A DNA stretch of 64,000 nucleotides from JBBEAM01 sp942491105. GTDB lineage: Bacteria; Pseudomonadota; Alphaproteobacteria; Kiloniellales; DSM-21159. The position numbers and the translations under genes are program-made. Where the stretch lies: positions 306,136 through 370,135 of the forward strand of contig CALNZX010000008.1 of assembly GCA_942491105.1 (NCBI GenBank), read 5' to 3'. Below the pieces are notes generated by a model. The model was given only the letters and a program-made list of their open reading frames with translations. It was not told the origin of the DNA and did no database searches. Shown one piece after another: positions 52,752 through 61,381 of the stretch; position 1 is the first letter of the stretch; the number at the start of each line of letters is the position of its first letter.

Positions 52752-53996
52752 TTAATAGCTTGCGGCGTAAGCCCGGCTTAAGACGCGAATTCTGCTCAGT
52801 ACCTCCTCGCGATCCATATAGGCACCGCGCAGATGGCGGCGGCCCGTGGTCGGCTCGAAGGCGGCGCGGCCGTGCAGCACCCGGCGGTTGTCCATGCAGG
52901 CGATCTCGCCGGGGCGCATTCGCCGTTTGACCTGAATCGCCGGATCGCGCGTCAGTTCCAGGAAGCGGCGGTAAGCGCGGTAGTATACGGCGCTCCGGTC
53001 CGCAGGCGCGGCGAAACCGCGCATCAGCGAGGCATTGAAGCGCACCTCCTCGACCCGGCCATTCTTGCCGGTGACCAGGACCGGGCGGGCATGCTCGTAG
53101 TCGTAGTCCCGGTCATGGTAACGGAAGATCGCGGGCACGCCGGTCAGCACCTCGAAGATCTCCGGTTCTTCCAGGCGCAGCCGGTCGGCGATGCGGAAGC
53201 CGTCGGCATAGGTCGACTCGCCGCCCGCCGCTTCGTTGGCGAGACAGTGCAGCAGCTGATAGCCCGGCTGATATTCACGGTTGGTGAGATCCGTGTGCAG
53301 CGGCAGGGCGACCGCCGTATAGGCATTCGAGATGGTGTCGATCTGCGCCTCGACATCGAAGACCGCGCCGAAGTTGGTGTGGCGCAGGAAAGCGACCTGC
53401 GCGATCAAAACCTCGAGAGCCTCGCGGCGATCGGGCGTCTCGGTGACCAAGGCAAGGCCCCGGTCGCGCAGACTCTCCAGCCAAGCCAGGGCGATGGAGG
53501 GCGACTCCATGATCCCTGCATAGGGAAACCGCGCTATCTCCTCGCCGTCGCCCCCGCCCCACAGATGAATCCCTGGGGTTCCGGCGGCGTTATCGACCCT
53601 CCCTTCCGCGTCCAGCCAGCCCGCGGCGTAGCGGCTGAGGTGTCCGTCGCCGCTCCAGCGCAGCTCAAGATCGCCGTCTTCCCGCAGCCCTATCTCAACC
53701 GGGTGAACGTCGAGCGGATAGGAGAGCTGGTCGAGGGTTCGCTCCAGGGTGTAGGGATCGCGGCAATCCCGGCAGGGGCAGGAATCGCGCAGCATCAGGG
53801 CATGCAAGACGCTACGCTGGCCATCCGCCCAGTGCAGTTCGAGCAGTTGAGGATCGGCCGCGCTGGGCGCCGCGGAAACCAGCCCCTTGCGCGCCGCGAA
53901 GGGATAGAGATCGCCCATCGGAGTGGCTGGAGCACGATAGCTGTCCGTCCCGTCAGCGCCCTGCCGCGAAGGTCCTTTGCGAGTAGCTGATGCCAT
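52752..53996 (-). CDS. Gamma-butyrobetaine dioxygenase-type Fe(II)/2-oxoglutarate oxygenase
   Basis: A 414-residue protein. The N-terminal GBBH-like domain (about 50-150, LLELHWADGQRSVLHALMLR) binds zinc through Cys73, Cys75 and Cys78 (SCPCRDC), the same C-x-C-x2-C spacing as in human BBOX1. The TauD-type catalytic domain has the Fe ligands His234 and Asp236 in LPLHTDLTNREYQPGYQLLH, and His375 in DNRRVLHGRAAF with a trailing Arg for 2-oxoglutarate. Family members hydroxylate gamma-butyrobetaine to carnitine or trimethyllysine. The gene is near a methylamine-type demethylase and a glyoxylate aminotransferase, so a betaine substrate is likely; exact specificity is not proven. Confidence 0.85.
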   Translation of the reverse strand: MASATRKGPSRQGADGTDSYRAPATPMGDLYPFAARKGLVSAAPSAADPQLLELHWADGQRSVLHALMLRDSCPCRDCRDPYTLERTLDQLSYPLDVHPVEIGLREDGDLELRWSGDGHLSRYAAGWLDAEGRVDNAAGTPGIHLWGGGDGEEIARFPYAGIMESPSIALAWLESLRDRGLALVTETPDRREALEVLIAQVAFLRHTNFGAVFDVEAQIDTISNAYTAVALPLHTDLTNREYQPGYQLLHCLANEAAGGESTYADGFRIADRLRLEEPEIFEVLTGVPAIFRYHDRDYDYEHARPVLVTGKNGRVEEVRFNASLMRGFAAPADRSAVYYRAYRRFLELTRDPAIQVKRRMRPGEIACMDNRRVLHGRAAFEPTTGRRHLRGAYMDREEVLSRIRVLSRAYAASY

Positions 53997-54169
53997 GTCC
54001 GTTCTCCCCTAGGTCAGCGAAACCACAATCGATCCCTTCGCCGGCTTTGGGAAGCCGCATTCCGCCTGTACCGCCGCCCCGCCTGCCGCGCCAAGCCCCC
54101 CGGCTGGAAGCTTGACGAGGTCCCAAAAGCCTTTTACGGCGAAGGGACAGCCATTTCAGGACAGCCTAC

Positions 54170-56212
54170 ATGGCCCCCAGCGATCCTCTCCTGCAGACCT
54201 TCCAGCTGAAACAGCTCACGCTGCGGAACCGGATCATGAGTTCCAGCCATGAGCCGGCCTACTCCGAAGAAGGCATGCCCAAGACACGCTACCGCCTTTA
54301 TCACGAGGAGAAAGCCAAGGGCGGCATCGGCCTGACCATGATCGGCGGCTCTTCCATCGTCTCCCCCGACTCGCCGCCTGCCTTCGGCAACCTGCATCTC
54401 TGGGACGACGCCATCGTGCCCTGGCTGCAGGAACTAGCCGAGGGCGTGCATGCCCAGGGCGCGGCGGTGATGTGCCAGATTACCCATCTCGGGCGGCGTA
54501 CCAGTTGGAACACCGGGGATTGGCTGCCGGTGATCGCGCCCTCGCCGCTGCGCGAAGCGGCGCACCGCGCCTTTCCCAAGGAGATGGAAACCCACGATAT
54601 CCGCCGGGTAATCGCCGATTACGCGGCGGCGGCCCGGCGCTGCGTGGAGGCGGGCTTGGACGGCATCGAGCTGGAATCCTACGGCCACCTGATGGACGCC
54701 TTCTGGTCGCCGGCGACCAACCGCCGTGACGACGCCTATGGCGGCAGCCTGGAAAACCGGGTGCGCTTCGCGCTGGAGGTGCTCGAGGCGATCCGCGCCG
54801 AGATCGGCGCCGCGCCGGTCCTCGGCATCCGCATGGTCTTCGACGAGGCCATGGACGGCGGCCTGGAGCGCGCGGAAGGCCTGCGCATCGCCGAGAAGCT
54901 GGTCGCCAGCGGCACCTTGGACTTCCTCAATGTGATCCAGGGGCACATCGACACCGACGAGGGCCTGTCCCATGTCATTCCCGGCATGGGTACGCCGGCG
55001 GCGCCCTTTCTGGAGCTTTGCGGCGTCGTCAAGCGGGCCTTCGGCTTGCCGGTGCTGCACGCCGCGCGGATCAACGATGTCGCCACCGCCCGTCACGCCG
55101 TCGCCGAGGGCCTGCTCGATCTCGTCGGCATGACCCGCGCCCACCTCGCCGACCCGCATATCGCCGCCAAGATCGCGCGTGGCGAGGAGGAGCGGATTCG
55201 CCCCTGCGTCGGCGCCGGCTACTGCATCGACCGGATTTACGAGGGCGGCGAGGCGCTTTGCATTCACAACCCGGCCACCGGCCGTGAAGCCAGCATCCCC
55301 CATAATATCCCCCCCGCCACTGGACAGGCCAAGAACGTGGTGGTGGTCGGCGCCGGCCCCGCAGGACTGGAAGCGGCCCGCGTATGCGCCCTGCGCGGCC
55401 ATCGAGTCCTGCTGTTCGAGGCGGCCAGCGCGCACGGCGGCCAGCTGCGCGTCGCCGCGGGGTTGCGGCGCCGCCGCGAGATCCTCGGCATCGCCGATTG
55501 GCTGCTGCAGGAGGCCGAGCGCCACGGGGCGGCGGTCCGATTCAATCTCCTGGCCGAAGCCGCAGACGTACTGGCCGAAGACCCGGATATTGTGATCGTC
55601 GCCACCGGCGGCCTGCCGAACACCGGTGTCCTGAGCGAAGGCGCGGAGCTGGCGACCACCACCTGGGATGTGCTGAGCGGCGCGGCGAAGGCCGGCCAGA
55701 AGGTCCTGCTGTTCGACGACAACGGCGCCCACCCCGGTCTCAGCGCCGCCGAGGCCCTGGCGCTGGCCGGCTGCGAACTCGACTATGTCACCCCCGAACG
55801 GGTCCTTGGACCGGATATCGGCGGAACCAATTATCCCGGCTATTTCAAAGCCTTCGACGAGAGGGGCGTGCGCATCACCCTGAACCGGCGGCTCAAGGCG
55901 CTGCGCCGCGAGGGCAACCGCCTCGCCGCAAGTCTGATCAGCGACTACAGCGGCGAAATCGAGCAGCGGATCGTCGATCGGGTGGTGATCGAGCATGGCA
56001 CCCTGCCCCTCGACGATCTCTACTTCGCGCTCAAGCCGGATTCCAGCAACCTTGGGGAAACCGACGTTTCCGCCCTGCGTCAGGGGCATCCGCAGACGCT
56101 GAGGCCCAATCCCCGAGGTTCATTCCAGCTTTTCCGGGTCGGCGACGCCGTTTCCAGCCGCAACATCCACGCCGCGATTTACGATTCCCTGCGGCTCTGC
56201 AAGGACTTCTAG
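54170..56212 (+). CDS. Old-Yellow-Enzyme-type FMN/FAD demethylase (dimethylglycine or N-methylproline type)
   Basis: A 680-residue protein. The N-terminal FMN barrel (1-340) opens PLLQTFQLKQLTLRNRIMSS and contains CQITHLGRRTSWNTGDWLPV and FWSPATNRRDDAYGGSLENR. A cluster-binding segment then reads RPCVGAGYCIDRIYEGGEAL: Cys346, Cys352 and Cys364 are present, but the position of the usual second Cys is Ala349. The C-terminal half has a dinucleotide motif VVVVGAGPAGLEAARVCALRG (about 390-410). This layout fits trimethylamine-dehydrogenase relatives such as dimethylglycine (DgcA-type) or N-methylproline demethylases. It lies four bases upstream of the glyoxylate aminotransferase. The substrate is inferred from neighbours. 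Confidence 0.8.
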   Translation: MAPSDPLLQTFQLKQLTLRNRIMSSSHEPAYSEEGMPKTRYRLYHEEKAKGGIGLTMIGGSSIVSPDSPPAFGNLHLWDDAIVPWLQELAEGVHAQGAAVMCQITHLGRRTSWNTGDWLPVIAPSPLREAAHRAFPKEMETHDIRRVIADYAAAARRCVEAGLDGIELESYGHLMDAFWSPATNRRDDAYGGSLENRVRFALEVLEAIRAEIGAAPVLGIRMVFDEAMDGGLERAEGLRIAEKLVASGTLDFLNVIQGHIDTDEGLSHVIPGMGTPAAPFLELCGVVKRAFGLPVLHAARINDVATARHAVAEGLLDLVGMTRAHLADPHIAAKIARGEEERIRPCVGAGYCIDRIYEGGEALCIHNPATGREASIPHNIPPATGQAKNVVVVGAGPAGLEAARVCALRGHRVLLFEAASAHGGQLRVAAGLRRRREILGIADWLLQEAERHGAAVRFNLLAEAADVLAEDPDIVIVATGGLPNTGVLSEGAELATTTWDVLSGAAKAGQKVLLFDDNGAHPGLSAAEALALAGCELDYVTPERVLGPDIGGTNYPGYFKAFDERGVRITLNRRLKALRREGNRLAASLISDYSGEIEQRIVDRVVIEHGTLPLDDLYFALKPDSSNLGETDVSALRQGHPQTLRPNPRGSFQLFRVGDAVSSRNIHAAIYDSLRLCKDF

Positions 56213-56216
56213 AACC

Positions 56217-57398
56217 ATGACAGCCAAGCGCGGGATCAACTTCCTGCAGACCCCAGGCCCGACTCATATCCCCGACCGGGTACTGCAGGCGATGCAGCGC
56301 CAATCCATCGATTTCGCCGGGCAGGAGTTCCTCGACCTCGCTCAGTCCTGCTATCCCGACCTGCGGCGGCTGTTCGCAACCGAGGGCGAGGTCTTCATCT
56401 ACGCCTGCAACGGTCACGGTACCTGGGAAGCCGTGCTGACCAACCTCTTCTCCCCGGGCGACAAGGTGCTGGTCCCCGAAACCGGCATGTTCTCCCTGAG
56501 CTGGAAAACCCTGGCCGAGGCGCTGGGTCTCCTCGTCGAATACATCGAAAGCGACTGGCGCCATGCCGTCGAGCCGGCCGCGATCGAAGCGCGGCTGCGC
56601 GCCGATACCCGGCATGAGATCAAGGCAGTGCTGCTGGTACACACGGACACCGCCACCAGCGTGACCAGCGACGTCGCCGCGGTACGCAAGGCGATCGACG
56701 CCGCCGCCCATCCCGCGCTCTATGTCGTCGACGCGGTCGCCTCCCTCGCCACCACGGATTTCCGGATGGACGACTGGGGTATCGACGCGGTGCTCAGCGC
56801 CTCGCAGAAGGGCCTGATGCTGCCGCCCGGTCTCGGCTTCGTGGCGGCCAACGCAAAGGCGCTGGCGGCCTGCGAGACGGCCAGCCTGCCCCGTTTCTAT
56901 TGGGACTGGCGCGAACGCCGCAAGGAAGCCACCTATAAGTGGTTCTGCGGCACCGCGCCCGAGCATCTGATCTTCGGCCTGCGCGCCGCTCTCGATCTGC
57001 TGGCCGAGGAAGGCCCGCGCAATACCTTCGCCCGCCACCGGCGCCTTGCCAGCGTGGCGCGGGCCGCCGTCGCGGTCTGGGCCGAGGGTGGGGCCCTCGA
57101 CTTCAACGTCGCCGACCCGGCCAGCCGCTCCAACGCCGTGACCACCGTCCTGATGGCCGAAGGCCAGGATGCCAACGCCTTGCGCAGCTTCTGCTACGAC
57201 CGTTTCGATGTCTCCCTGGGCACCGGCCTGGGTCAGCTCGATGGACGGGGCTTCCGGATCGCGCACATGGGCGATGTCAACGCGCCGATGCTGCTCGGCG
57301 CCCTGAGCTGCGTCGAGGCGACCCTGCGCATGCTCGGCGTACCCCATGGCGCGGGCGGGATCGGCGCCGCCATCGAAGCCCTTGCGCGGCAGGACTGA
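56217..57398 (+). CDS. Alanine/serine-glyoxylate aminotransferase family enzyme
   Basis: A 393-residue class V PLP aminotransferase. The start INFLQTPGPTHIPDRVLQAM is typical of AGXT/SGAT proteins. The glycine-rich cofactor loop is IYACNGHGTWEAVLTNLFSP, Asp in LYVVDAVASLATTDFRMDDW pairs with the PLP nitrogen, and Lys198 in VLSASQKGLMLPPGLGFVAA forms the Schiff base. It converts glyoxylate to glycine using serine or alanine, and so could feed the C2 and C1 units released by betaine or N-methylglycine breakdown into the serine cycle. It starts four bases after the demethylase stop, indicating a joint transcript. Confidence 0.88.
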   Translation: MTAKRGINFLQTPGPTHIPDRVLQAMQRQSIDFAGQEFLDLAQSCYPDLRRLFATEGEVFIYACNGHGTWEAVLTNLFSPGDKVLVPETGMFSLSWKTLAEALGLLVEYIESDWRHAVEPAAIEARLRADTRHEIKAVLLVHTDTATSVTSDVAAVRKAIDAAAHPALYVVDAVASLATTDFRMDDWGIDAVLSASQKGLMLPPGLGFVAANAKALAACETASLPRFYWDWRERRKEATYKWFCGTAPEHLIFGLRAALDLLAEEGPRNTFARHRRLASVARAAVAVWAEGGALDFNVADPASRSNAVTTVLMAEGQDANALRSFCYDRFDVSLGTGLGQLDGRGFRIAHMGDVNAPMLLGALSCVEATLRMLGVPHGAGGIGAAIEALARQD

Positions 57399-57483
57399 AT
57401 CCCGGCGGCGCGGCGCGATCGCGCCGGGAAGCTCAGGGATTTTCTGATAAGATGCCGCCGCAACGACGAGAAGGAACGACCGC

Positions 57484-58872
57484 TTGGGCCCGCTGAATCT
57501 CCCGCCGCTCGAAAAGGCCACCGACAAGGCCACGTCCTGGCTGTGGCAGGATAACGAGGCCGCCAAGCCGCTCTGGGAGCGCCTGCTGCTGAAGACCACG
57601 CGCGTGCTCTACGCCCTGACCCGCGATCTGCTGGAAGGCCAGTTGACCCTGCGCGCCATGAGCCTGGTCTACACCACGCTGCTGTCCTTCGTACCGCTGC
57701 TGGCGATCAGTTTCTCGGTGCTCAAGGGCTTCGGGGCCCATAATCAGATCGAGCCCTTCCTGCTCAATTTCCTGGCGCCGCTCGGCGACAAAAGTGTCGA
57801 GATCACCAGTCAGATCATCGAGTTCGTCGACAACACCAAGGTCGGCGTCCTTGGATTTCTCGGTTTCGCGCTGCTGTTCTATACCGTGGTCTCGCTGATG
57901 CAGAAGATCGAGCGCGCCGTCAACTTCGTGTGGCGGGTGCACAAGGAGCGCAGCCTGAGCCAGCGCTTTCGCGATTATCTCAGCGTTCTCGTGATCGGCC
58001 CGGTGCTGATTTTCTCAGCCCTGGGCATTACCGCCTCGCTGACCAGCGCCGAGCTGGTGCAGGACGTTTCCACGGTGCGGCCGATTGGCATGGCGATAGA
58101 GTTCATCGGCCGCGTCGTTCCCTATCTGCTGATCGTCGCGGCCTTCACCTTCATCTACATGTTCATGCCGAACACCAAGGTGCGGCTGCGTTCCGCCTTC
58201 GTCGGCGCCCTGGTTTCGGGAATTCTCTGGAACAGCCTCGGCTGGATCTTCGCCGCCTTCGTCGTCGGTTCCGCGCAGTACGCGGCGATCTACTCGACCT
58301 TCGCCACCCTGGTCGTCTTCCTGATCTGGCTCTACCTGGCCTGGCTGATCCTGCTCGCCGGCACCTCGATCGCCTTTTACCACCAGCACCCTGAATACCT
58401 GCGCGCCCGACAGCGGGAACTGCGCTTGAGCAACCGGGTGCGGGTCGAGCTTTCGCTGCTGGTGATGCTGCAGATCGCCCGCAGCTTCGCGGGTCAGACC
58501 GCCGCGCGCCGCGAGGACGATCTCAGCCAGGCCCTGAACATACCCGGCGAGGCGATCGGCGAAGTGATCGGCGCCTTGGAATACAAGGGACTGATCGTAA
58601 AGAACGCCGAGGACCCGCCTGCCTACCTGCCGGCGCGGCCGCTCGAGCGCATCGCCGTGGCGGAAGTTCTGGAAGCCGCGCGCGGCGGCAGCGCGCCCGG
58701 CGGCGGCGACATGATCATCAGCACCGATATGCTGCCGAAGGACTCTGCCATCGCCGGCGTGATAAGCGATATCGACCTGGCCCTGGCCAAGGTCCTGCAG
58801 GGGCGCAGCCTTCAGGATTTGCTCGAAGGCAAGTCCACTGAAATCCACAGGTCTCAGCCGGCCTCGCCCTAG
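57484..58872 (+). CDS. YihY/UPF0761-family inner membrane protein
   Basis: About 462 residues starting at TTG (57484) with AAGGA eight bases upstream. Membrane part (about 45-300) with six helices: TLRAMSLVYTTLLSFVPLLAISF, VGVLGFLGFALLFYTVVSLM, YLSVLVIGPVLIFSALGITA, VVPYLLIVAAFTFIYMFMPN and YSTFATLVVFLIWLYLAWLI are consensus YihY segments, historically mis-called ribonuclease BN. The C-terminal ~150 residues (SLLVMLQIARSFAGQTAARR onward) form a winged-helix-like cytoplasmic extension typical of the longer members. Function unknown. It ends six bases from the convergent antiporter gene. Confidence 0.88.
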   Translation: MGPLNLPPLEKATDKATSWLWQDNEAAKPLWERLLLKTTRVLYALTRDLLEGQLTLRAMSLVYTTLLSFVPLLAISFSVLKGFGAHNQIEPFLLNFLAPLGDKSVEITSQIIEFVDNTKVGVLGFLGFALLFYTVVSLMQKIERAVNFVWRVHKERSLSQRFRDYLSVLVIGPVLIFSALGITASLTSAELVQDVSTVRPIGMAIEFIGRVVPYLLIVAAFTFIYMFMPNTKVRLRSAFVGALVSGILWNSLGWIFAAFVVGSAQYAAIYSTFATLVVFLIWLYLAWLILLAGTSIAFYHQHPEYLRARQRELRLSNRVRVELSLLVMLQIARSFAGQTAARREDDLSQALNIPGEAIGEVIGALEYKGLIVKNAEDPPAYLPARPLERIAVAEVLEAARGGSAPGGGDMIISTDMLPKDSAIAGVISDIDLALAKVLQGRSLQDLLEGKSTEIHRSQPASP

Positions 58873-58878
58873 ACCCGC

Positions 58879-60636
58879 TCAGTCCTTTTCGCGCGGCGCG
58901 GCGTTCGAATGGATTTCCTCGGCGCGGCGCGCGGCGATCAGTTGGCGCGCCGCGTCGCTGGTCACCCCGACGCCGGCCAGCACCTCTTCCGCCATCTGCA
59001 GACTGACTTCCAGGTTTTCCGGCACCGCCAGGGTCGCCCCGGCGGCGATCAAGGCCCGCGCGTGCGCGACATCGCGAGCGCGGGCGTAGATCGCCAGCTC
59101 CGGCCAGTGCGACCGGGCGGTCTGGGCCGCCTGCGTGGCGGCCCGCGGGCTATCCATGGTCAGCACCAGCGCCAGGGCATGCTCCGCGCCGGCGCGGCGC
59201 AGAATCTCCGCCCGCGTGGCGTCGCCGTAATAGACCGGCACGCCCGCCTTGCGCTTGCGGGCAACCGCCTCCGCGTCGAGATCGAGCGAGACCGAGGGAA
59301 TCTGCTCCTGATCGAGGACCTCGCCCAGCAGGGCGCCCACCCGGCCATAGCCAGCGATGATGACATGCCCCTCGGCTTCGGCCAGTTCTCCCAGGCCGCC
59401 GTTGTTCGGCTTAGCCGCCTCCCGCCCGGCCAGCCAAGCCCCGGCGCGCCGGGCGACGACGGCGAGCAGCGGCGTCGCCATCATGGTCAGGCCGACCACG
59501 ATCAGGATGAACTGAGCGAGCGCGCCCGGCATCACCCCTAGGGTGGCGGCGATCCCAACCACCAGAAAGGCGAACTCCCCGCCCTGGGCCAGCAGCAAGG
59601 CGGTCTCCACCGCGGTCGCCCGTGGCAGACGGAAAGCCCGCGCCAAACCCAGAATGATCGTCGACTTGAGCAGGAACAGGCCGGCGACGGCAAGCAGGAC
59701 CCAGCCGAACTGGCCGCCGACGCTGCGCAGATCTATACCCATGCCTACGGACATGAAGAACAGGCCGAGCAGCAGGCCCTTGAAGGGCTCCAGGTCGACT
59801 TCAACCTGATGGCGGTACTCGGTTTCGGCGAGCAGAAGCCCCGCCAGGAAGGCGCCCAGGGCCATGGAAAGCCCCGCCGCGCCGGTCACCGCCGCGGTTC
59901 CAATCACGGTCAGCAGCGTTACCGCCATGAACAGTTCGCGGCTGCGCGCGGCGCTGACCAGGCGAAACAGCGGGCGGATCGCAAGTCTTCCGAGCAGCAG
60001 GATCACCACGACCGCGGCAACCGCCTTGGCCAGCGCCAAGAGCAGGGAAAGCAGCAAGCCGCCTTCGGTCTCGCTGCCGAAAACCCCGAGCAGAAAGAGA
60101 ATCGGCACCACCGCCAGATCCTGAAACAGCAGGATCGCGAAGCTGGCCCGGCCAACCGGCGCGCCGAGCTGCCGGCGGTCGATCAGGAGCTGCATGACGA
60201 TGGCGGTCGATGACAGCGCGAGACAGGCGCCCAGCACCACGCTGGAGACCGCATCGTTCCCCCAGGCCCAGGCAATCGCGCCGATGGCGAGACCGGTCAG
60301 CAGGACCTGCGCGCCGCCAAGGCCGAAGACCAGGCGTCTCATGCGCCACAGGCGGTCGAAGGAGAGCTCCAGGCCGATCATGAACAGCAGGAAGATGACC
60401 CCGAGCTCGGCCAGCGCCTTGACCCCTTCGAGGTCGGTGATCACCACGTAGCCGAGCCAGGGCAGCTCGCCGGCCAGCAGCCCCAGGCCGAAGGGACCGA
60501 TCACCGCCCCGATCACCAGATAACCGAGAATCGGATTAATCCGCAGGCGCTGCATCACCGGCAGCACGATGCCGGCGGCGACAAGAAAGACGACGGCCTC
60601 GCGCAGATGCGGAATGCTGCTGTGTGCTTCTTCCAC
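58879..60636 (-). CDS. CPA2-family monovalent cation/proton antiporter with TrkA-N domain (KefB-like)
   Basis: A 585-residue protein with about 12 helices: FLVAAGIVLPVMQRLRINPI, LAELGVIFLLFMIGLELSFD, LGACLALSSTAIVMQLLIDR and FAILLFQDLAVVPILFLLGV are CPA2/Kef consensus, with the acidic Asp in QDLAV for proton coupling. The cytoplasmic TrkA-N domain at about 415-530 opens GHVIIAGYGRVGALLGEVLD and GVPVYYGDATRAEILRRAGA, and binds NAD(H). Expected role: K+ or Na+ efflux under electrophile, pH or salt stress. No KefF/KefG partner is next to it. Confidence 0.92.
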   Translation of the reverse strand: MEEAHSSIPHLREAVVFLVAAGIVLPVMQRLRINPILGYLVIGAVIGPFGLGLLAGELPWLGYVVITDLEGVKALAELGVIFLLFMIGLELSFDRLWRMRRLVFGLGGAQVLLTGLAIGAIAWAWGNDAVSSVVLGACLALSSTAIVMQLLIDRRQLGAPVGRASFAILLFQDLAVVPILFLLGVFGSETEGGLLLSLLLALAKAVAAVVVILLLGRLAIRPLFRLVSAARSRELFMAVTLLTVIGTAAVTGAAGLSMALGAFLAGLLLAETEYRHQVEVDLEPFKGLLLGLFFMSVGMGIDLRSVGGQFGWVLLAVAGLFLLKSTIILGLARAFRLPRATAVETALLLAQGGEFAFLVVGIAATLGVMPGALAQFILIVVGLTMMATPLLAVVARRAGAWLAGREAAKPNNGGLGELAEAEGHVIIAGYGRVGALLGEVLDQEQIPSVSLDLDAEAVARKRKAGVPVYYGDATRAEILRRAGAEHALALVLTMDSPRAATQAAQTARSHWPELAIYARARDVAHARALIAAGATLAVPENLEVSLQMAEEVLAGVGVTSDAARQLIAARRAEEIHSNAAPREKD

Positions 60637-60677
60637 CGGTGATCCGTTCCTTTCTCAGGCGCGCCAGTGTCTGACAG

Positions 60678-61373
60678 TCAGGCTCGATCTGTCCGGGTCA
60701 GCCGGAAATCGATGTGCCCGTGGGTCTCGCCAATCTGCGCCTCACCGACTTCCAGCGCCACCGCCCGCGAGAACATCGGCCCATCGCTGACCAGGGTATG
60801 AAACTCGCCATACTCACCGCAGGGATCGCAGCCCGTGGGGAGCTCGGCCAGCAGCTCCGGCGCATAGTCGCGACCGAGCACCTCCGGACTTAGCACCGAA
60901 AGATCGATGCTCGCCACCCGCGCTTTCAAGCCGGCGTCGAACATCTCGCCCGCCAGCGTCTGCGTATCGCTGCCCCAAAGCGGGAAAAGCGCCTGCAGGC
61001 CGCTCCCCGCAAGGCGTTCCTCGCGGTAGCGGCGCAGCTCTTCGAGGAAGAGATCGCCGAAGGCAATATGGCTGATGCCGCGTGCCGTGGCGCGCTTCAC
61101 GAAAGCCGACATGGCGTCCGCGTAAGCCTGTTCCGAGCAGGGGTCCGGCAGCAGAATCTCCTCCAGGGGCAAGCCTGCCGCCTCGACCTGCGCGGAGAGG
61201 ACGGAGCGGCGCACGCGGTGCATCGCGACCCGCACTTCGTCCGGCGCCTCGGTCGTCGTGGTCAGCAGCCCCGCGATCTCGACCTGAGCTTCGCGCTGTA
61301 AGCAATGCAACATCCAGGCGCTGTCCTTGCCGCTGCTCCAACTGACCAGGACCTTCGGCCTCGGCATCCCCAT
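60678..61373 (-). CDS. Dph6-like adenine-nucleotide alpha hydrolase (PP-loop ATPase)
   Basis: About 231 residues from the ATG at 61373; the frame is open a little further upstream but overlaps the neighbour. The PP-loop is KVLVSWSSGKDSAWMLHCLQ (SGKDS at residues 14-18). The second half holds ISHIAFGDLFLEELRRYREE, LFPLWGSDTQTLAGEMFDAG and the end region TGCDPCGEYGEFHTLVSDGP, which are signatures of the diphthine-ammonia-ligase/MJ0570 family. Bacteria lack diphthamide, so the true amidation or ligation target here is unknown. It starts eight bases after the DMSP-lyase-like gene, and the two are very likely one operon. Confidence 0.82.
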   Translation of the reverse strand: MGMPRPKVLVSWSSGKDSAWMLHCLQREAQVEIAGLLTTTTEAPDEVRVAMHRVRRSVLSAQVEAAGLPLEEILLPDPCSEQAYADAMSAFVKRATARGISHIAFGDLFLEELRRYREERLAGSGLQALFPLWGSDTQTLAGEMFDAGLKARVASIDLSVLSPEVLGRDYAPELLAELPTGCDPCGEYGEFHTLVSDGPMFSRAVALEVGEAQIGETHGHIDFRLTRTDRA

Positions 61374-61381
61374 AGCGCCTT

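Noticed and set aside
54434..56089. 551-codon antisense open frame opposite the OYE-type demethylase
   Set aside because: Same GC-bias artefact; the plus-strand frame carries all the FMN, cluster and dinucleotide motifs.
56031..57599. 522-codon antisense open frame across the aminotransferase
   Set aside because: Composition is typical of an antisense shadow (VDHV/GGxD-like text), and the plus-strand PLP enzyme explains the region.
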